A DNA stretch of 12,500 nt from the NCBI RefSeq assembly GCF_017916325.1, contig NC_090156.1, forward strand, positions 745,001 to 757,500. Reading direction: 5' to 3'. Below the pieces are notes generated by a model. That model was not told where the DNA came from. It ran no database searches and saw only the letters and a list, made by a program, of their open reading frames with translations. This DNA comes from Leishmania martiniquensis. Taxonomy: Eukaryota; Euglenozoa; Kinetoplastea; Trypanosomatida; Trypanosomatidae. This document shows, piece after piece, positions 7,641 through 12,500 of this stretch. The translations under genes were made by a program, and so were the position numbers. The stretch's first letter is position 1; every line of letters begins with the position of its first letter.

Positions 7641-9735
7641 GCTGCGTAATACTCCCCTATGCGCACCGCCGTGCTCCCGACAGGGACATTGACTGTGCCG
7701 CGTACCATGTGAACCTTGCAGGCGCCGTTTGCGTGCACTACCCTCGCCGGCGCACTCCACGCGAGAAATTGAGAGTGTGGTGGTGGCAGCGAACTCCTGC
7801 CTGCATCGCCGCGTGCACGGGCGGTGAGGTGTATGCCAGGGAAGCACTGACTGCACTTCTCCTTTCTCAGTGCCCTCACAGGCTACTCCTTGTAGGGCCG
7901 TATGCCGAGGGGACGCTAATTGCTGACAAAAGACTGCCACGGATCCTTCAACAGCGCCCCTTGACGTACCCACGCCGACGGCACCTGTGCGAAGGGCAGC
8001 AACCGTATGGAGAGCGGCTTCTTGAGCGTGACCTGATAACGTAGGGTCTGTCTCGCACGCATGCACTGCAGGTGCTACGAAAAGGTCTCGCCGCACATAC
8101 CGGGCCTAGCATCGGCTAGACGCCTCAATGGCAGCATGCGTGGCCCACAGTGTTGCCGTCGCGAGCACTGGCACATGCAAACATTTGCATGAGGATGACA
8201 CAAATCAGAAGGGAGCCGCGTTTTGTTGCGCTGGCGGTGCATGGACAGCGTTTCGAAGAGGGGGTGGGATCGGCTGAAGACCCTTATCTCGCATACATCT
8301 CTGGCCGCCGCTGCGCGTAGCCTCCTGCGGCGCAAGCGTGGTGGTGCCCCTTAGACTTGCGTGGTCGACTGCGAGGCGCCAAGGGGGACTAGGGCGCGTC
8401 TGAATACACCTATTCGTCAAATCCTTCTTCCGCGGCGGACACTTTCGGCGGCGACCACATCCCCCCCAGCACGCTTCCCTGTTCTTGGACTTGGCCGCAT
8501 CAACGCCACCTCTGAGCTGTGCGCCCTACGCCGGTCCATCTCCTTGAAACGGGGAGAAGACTTGCGATTATGAACCCACTCTCTGCCTTTTGCGATCGGA
8601 CCGCTGCCGGCCGTTGCCCGCACGCCCTCGTCATGCTATCGAGGGGCACACCGAGGCAAAGCTCCGTGTCTGCTCGCATGATTGCCGGCCAACGCCAGCT
8701 CACATTCCCGCCCGCATGCGCCTTTCTCTTGCATTATTCTGAGTGCCCCCCGCCCGAGGCTGGAGTGTCTGATGGCCGCTCTTCCACGGATGCCGTTGTG
8801 CTGGCGCCGTCGCCACTTCGCCGCCTCCCGCCTTGGTGGCGGTTTCCTGACCGCATACCAATGAGGGTGCGCCACCTTCCACCGCTTTTGACTCTCCGCT
8901 GATGTCTTCGCCAGCGCTGTTGGCTGCTGCGCCTAAGGCCGTCCGTTGAACGCTTCTGGCCTTCACATCCTCTTGAGAGGCGCGCGTGATTTGTGAGCTG
9001 GTCTACAGCGTGGGCTTGTGCACGACTTTGAGTGTCATTGCTGGCAACGCCTTGCGCACCGACACGGTGGCTACCATGCCGCGGCTGCTCTTTGCGGCCG
9101 ACCCCGTGCAGGCTTTCCCTCGCGCTCAAGGCGACCCGGAACCATACCGCCCCCTTTTCGCACTCCATGCATGTCATGCGCGGTGCCGCACGTAACGGAG
9201 TGCTCATCAATCCCTGCCTGACTCTCGCCGAGAAACAGCTCGCAACGCAGTGCGCAGTCCTCCATGTGTACGTCTGCCAAACACCCTACCTGTACGCACC
9301 GCACCTGTGCCCAAGGAGTATGCTGGGACAACGACGAGCCGCGGCAGCCTTCGGATGCGCTTGGAGCACTGCCAGTGCGTGTCTCCGCAGCCGGACCGCT
9401 GCTCAAATCTCCCAAACGGTGTATGTACAGTACGCGGACGGTGCGTTTCCACCTCAACACCTCTTACTCTTACAACCAAAGTCTGTTATCGCCATTTAGC
9501 CATTTCTACAGCTGCCGGCATCCGCCACTTCCTCAGCGAGGCCTATCACTGCCATATGGCAATATACTTGCCCGCCGCCAGTTGTCTCAATCTCCCCCCG
9601 CAAGCCCTGTTAATAGCTTTTATTCTCTTGCATCACCTCCCCCTACACCGTCTGCATGAAGCCGCGCCATCTCGAGGCCTCAAAGCGCTTCAACCAGCCG
9701 CTTCCCTCTGTCTTCGCACCTTCAGCGTCACATGA
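7641..9735. other. Distal subtelomeric spacer
   Basis: About 2.1 kb between the small ORF and the telomere junction. Open frames exist on both strands (for example 8570-8902, and 9032-9499 with a GTG start), but their translations are rich in Pro, Arg, Ser, His and Cys without domains, which is typical of chance frames in GC-rich DNA. An inverted repeat with 8-bp arms (CATGCAAA, 2-base loop, TTTGCATG) lies at 8174-8191. I saw no subtelomeric tandem repeat and no recognisable transposon. Confidence 0.5.
8174..8191. repeat. Short inverted repeat, 8-bp arms
   Basis: CATGCAAA, CA, TTTGCATG form two perfect 8-bp arms around a 2-base spacer. It is isolated in the spacer with no associated gene. 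It could be a protein-binding site or chance. Confidence 0.45.
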
Positions 9736-9798
9736 ATGGAGTTCGCCGAAATCAACCGCTACCAGAAAAGGCTGTACGAGGCTACTGTTAAGGGTTAA
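9736..9798 (+). pseudogene. Possible 5' end of a gene truncated by the telomere
   Basis: The ATG at 9736 opens a frame reading MEFAEINRYQKRLYEAT before entering the telomeric array, where it ends at a TAA (9796-9798) in the second repeat. Of the 16 codons after the ATG, 12 end in G or C. The composition (Glu, Ile, Asn, Tyr, Lys, Leu) differs from the Pro/Arg/Ser-rich chance frames of the spacer. A C/T-rich stretch with an AG lies just upstream (about 9697-9725), as for a trans-splice site. This would fit a gene broken by chromosome-end loss and healed by telomere addition. Only 17 codons are available and another ATG overlaps at 9732, so chance is a real alternative. Confidence 0.25.
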
Positions 9799-12500
9799 GG
9801 GTTAAGGGTTAAGGGTTAAGGGTTAAGGGTTAAGGGTTAAGGGTTAAGGGTTAAGGGTTAAGGGTTAAGGGTTAAGGGTTAAGGGTTAGGGTTAAGGGTT
9901 AAGGGTTAAGGGTTAAGGGTTAAGGGTTAAGGGTTAAGGGTTAAGGGTTAAGGGTTAAGGGTTAAGGGTTAAGGGTTAAGGGTTAAGGGTTAAGGGTTAA
10001 GGGTTAAGGGTTAAGGGTTAAGGGTTAAGGGTTAAGGGTTAAGGGTTAAGGGTTAAGGGTTAAGGGTTAAGGGTTAAGGGTTAAGGGTTAAGGGTTAAGG
10101 GTTAAGGGTTAAGGGTTAAGGGTTAGGGTTAAGGGTTAAGGGTTAAGGGTTAAGGGTTAAGGGTTAAGGGTTAAGGGTTAAGGGTTAAGGGTTAAGGGTT
10201 AAGGGTTAAGGGTTAAGGGTTAAGGGTTAAGGGTTAAGGGTTAAGGGTTAAGGGTTAAGGGTTAAGGGTTAAGGGTTAAGGGTTAAGGGTTAAGGGTTAA
10301 GGGTTAAGGGTTAAGGGTTAAGGGTTAAGGGTTAAGGGTTAAGGGTTAAGGGTTAAGGGTTAAGGGTTAAGGGTTAAGGGTTAGGGTTAAGGGTTAAGGG
10401 TTAAGGGTTAAGGGTTAAGGGTTAAGGGTTAAGGGTTAAGGGTTAAGGGTTAAGGGTTAAGGGTTAAGGGTTAAGGGTTAAGGGTTAAGGGTTAAGGGTT
10501 AAGGGTTAAGGGTTAAGGGTTAAGGGTTAAGGGTTAAGGGTTAAGGGTTAAGGGTTAAGGGTTAAGGGTTAAGGGTTAAGGGTTAAGGGTTAAGGGTTAA
10601 GGGTTAAGGGTTAAGGGTTAAGGGTTAAGGGTTAAGGGTTAAGGGTTAAGGGTTAAGGGTTAAGGGTTAAGGGTTAAGGGTTAAGGGTTAAGGGTTAAGG
10701 GTTAGGGTTAAGGGTTAAGGGTTAAGGGTTAAGGGTTAAGGGTTAAGGGTTAAGGGTTAAGGGTTAAGGGTTAAGGGTTAAGGGTTAAGGGTTAAGGGTT
10801 AAGGGTTAAGGGTTAAGGGTTAAGGGTTAAGGGTTAAGGGTTAAGGGTTAAGGGTTAAGGGTTAAGGGTTAAGGGTTAAGGGTTAAGGGTTAAGGGTTAA
10901 GGGTTAAGGGTTAAGGGTTAAGGGTTAAGGGTTAAGGGTTAAGGGTTAAGGGTTAAGGGTTAAGGGTTAAGGGTTAAGGGTTAAGGGTTAAGGGTTAAGG
11001 GTTAAGGGTTAAGGGTTAAGGGTTAAGGGTTAAGGGTTAAGGGTTAAGGGTTAAGGGTTAAGGGTTAAGGGTTAAGGGTTAAGGGTTAAGGGTTAAGGGT
11101 TAAGGGTTAAGGGTTAAGGGTTAAGGGTTAAGGGTTAAGGGTTAAGGGTTAAGGGTTAAGGGTTAGGGTTAAGGGTTAAGGGTTAAGGGTTAAGGGTTAA
11201 GGGTTAAGGGTTAAGGGTTAAGGGTTAAGGGTTAAGGGTTAAGGGTTAAGGGTTAGGGTTAAGGGTTAAGGGTTAAGGGTTAAGGGTTAAGGGTTAAGGG
11301 TTAAGGGTTAAGGGTTAAGGGTTAAGGGTTAAGGGTTAAGGGTTAAGGGTTAGGGTTAAGGGTTAAGGGTTAAGGGTTAAGGGTTAAGGGTTAAGGGTTA
11401 AGGGTTAAGGGTTAAGGGTTAAGGGTTAAGGGTTAAGGGTTAAGGGTTAAGGGTTAAGGGTTAAGGGTTAAGGGTTAAGGGTTAAGGGTTAAGGGTTAAG
11501 GGTTAAGGGTTAAGGGTTAAGGGTTAGGGTTAGGGTTAAGGGTTAAGGGTTAAGGGTTAAGGGTTAAGGGTTAAGGGTTAAGGGTTAAGGGTTAAGGGTT
11601 AAGGGTTAAGGGTTAAGGGTTAAGGGTTAAGGGTTAAGGGTTAAGGGTTAAGGGTTAAGGGTTAAGGGTTAAGGGTTAAGGGTTAAGGGTTAAGGGTTAA
11701 GGGTTAAGGGTTAAGGGTTAAGGGTTAAGGGTTAAGGGTTAGGGGTTAAGGGTTAAGGGTTAAGGGTTAAGGGTTAAGGGTTAAGGGTTAAGGGTTAAGG
11801 GTTAAGGGTTAAGGGTTAAGGGTTAAGGGTTAAGGGTTAAGGGTTAAGGGTTAAGGGTTAAGGGTTAAGGGTTAAGGGTTAAGGGTTAAGGGTTAAGGGT
11901 TAAGGGTTAAGGGTTAAGGGTTAAGGGTTAAGGGTTAAGGGTTAAGGGTTAAGGGTTAAGGGTTAAGGGTTAAGGGTTAAGGGTTAAGGGTTAAGGGTTA
12001 AGGGTTAAGGGTTAAGGGTTAAGGGTTAAGGGTTAAGGGTTAAGGGTTAAGGGTTAAGGGTTAAGGGTTAAGGGTTAAGGGTTAAGGGTTAAGGGTTAAG
12101 GGTTAAGGGTTAAGGGTTAAGGGTTAAGGGTTAAGGGTTAAGGGTTAAGGGTTAAGGGTTAAGGGTTAAGGGTTAAGGGTTAAGGGTTAAGGGTTAAGGG
12201 TTAAGGGGTTAAGGGTTAAGGGTTAAGGGTTAAGGGTTAAGGGTTAAGGGTTAAGGGTTAAGGGTTAAGGGTTAAGGGTTAAGGGTTAAGGGTTAAGGGT
12301 TAAGGGTTAAGGGTTAAGGGTTAAGGGTTAAGGGTTAAGGGTTAAGGGTTAAGGGTTAAGGGTTAAGGGTTAAGGGTTAAGGGTTAAGGGTTAAGGGTTA
12401 AGGGTTAAGGGTTAAGGGTTAAGGGTTAAGGGTTAAGGGTTAAGGGTTAAGGGTTAAGGGTTAAGGGTTAAGGGTTAAGGGTTAAGGGTTAAGGGTTAAG
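9788..12500 (+). repeat. Telomeric array of the heptamer TTAAGGG (right chromosome end)
   Basis: The array starts abruptly at 9788 after GGCTACTG and runs past the window edge, giving at least 2713 bases. I count 377 complete TTAAGGG units. Exceptions are nine TTAGGG hexamers (starting at 9886, 10123, 10381, 10702, 11163, 11253, 11350, 11524 and 11530), one TTAGGGG (11739-11745) and one TTAAGGGG (12201-12208), with a final partial TTAAG. Every gap between exceptions is an exact multiple of 7, and the lengths sum to 2713. The G-rich strand points right, as at a real right-hand end. Trypanosomatid telomeres are known as TTAGGG, so the extra A in almost every unit is the unusual point. Every frame on both strands contains stops, so nothing is encoded. 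Confidence 0.95.

Noticed and set aside
8570..8902. 110-residue ORF from an ATG
   Set aside because: The Pro/Arg/Ser/Cys-rich translation has no motif, and overlapping frames on both strands are equally open, as expected in GC-rich spacer.
9032..9499. 155-codon frame near the telomere
   Set aside because: It starts at GTG, has no domain, and three other frames across the same DNA are also open.
9788..12500. Heptamer array as a long-read base-calling artefact
   Set aside because: A systematic extra A in 377 units with near-perfect 7-base phasing, and occasional true hexamers, does not resemble the known nanopore telomere miscalls. Raw reads should still be inspected.
9788..12500. CRISPR or satellite array
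   Set aside because: There are no spacers, the unit is 7 bases, and its orientation and G-rich strand fit a telomere.

Overview
The window reads as the end of a chromosome from a trypanosomatid protist, most likely in the Leishmania/Leptomonas/Crithidia group. This is inferred from GC-rich intronless genes all on the + strand, long C/T tracts with several AG acceptors ahead of a start codon (trans-splicing style), large untranslated spacers, and a terminal G-rich telomeric array. No bacterial signals (Shine-Dalgarno operons, rRNA, insertion sequences) are visible. The species cannot be fixed from this sequence alone.

Layout, left to right. (1) 3-1739: the 3' part of a class II-like, zinc-dependent histone deacetylase gene. 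It is open through the left edge, so its true start lies outside the window. It carries all the catalytic motifs plus a low-complexity insertion of about 168 residues inside the catalytic domain. (2) 1740-4279: a spacer of about 2.5 kb ending in a long polypyrimidine tract and candidate splice acceptors. (3) 4280-5002: an intact gene for a 240-residue, unrecognised single-pass membrane protein with a duplicated acidic motif. (4) 5003-9787: a gene-poor subtelomere of about 4.8 kb. It holds one candidate small tail-anchored-like ORF (7383-7640) behind a second polypyrimidine/AG region, some coding-like but broken stretches near 5.5-6.3 kb, and possibly the first codons of a gene cut off by the telomere (9736-9798). 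(5) 9788-12500 and beyond: at least 2713 bases of telomeric repeat.

The outstanding feature is the repeat unit. The array is built from the heptamer TTAAGGG (377 complete copies by my count), not the hexamer TTAGGG known for trypanosomatids. Nine TTAGGG hexamers, one TTAGGGG and one TTAAGGGG are scattered through it, and the last 5 bases are a partial unit. The G-rich strand runs 5' to 3' toward the right, as expected for a true right chromosome end. The unit implies a changed telomerase RNA template, or changed template use, and matching changes in telomere-binding proteins.

Both genes are transcribed toward the telomere, as in a subtelomeric polycistronic unit. No functional link between the deacetylase and the membrane protein is evident from the sequence.
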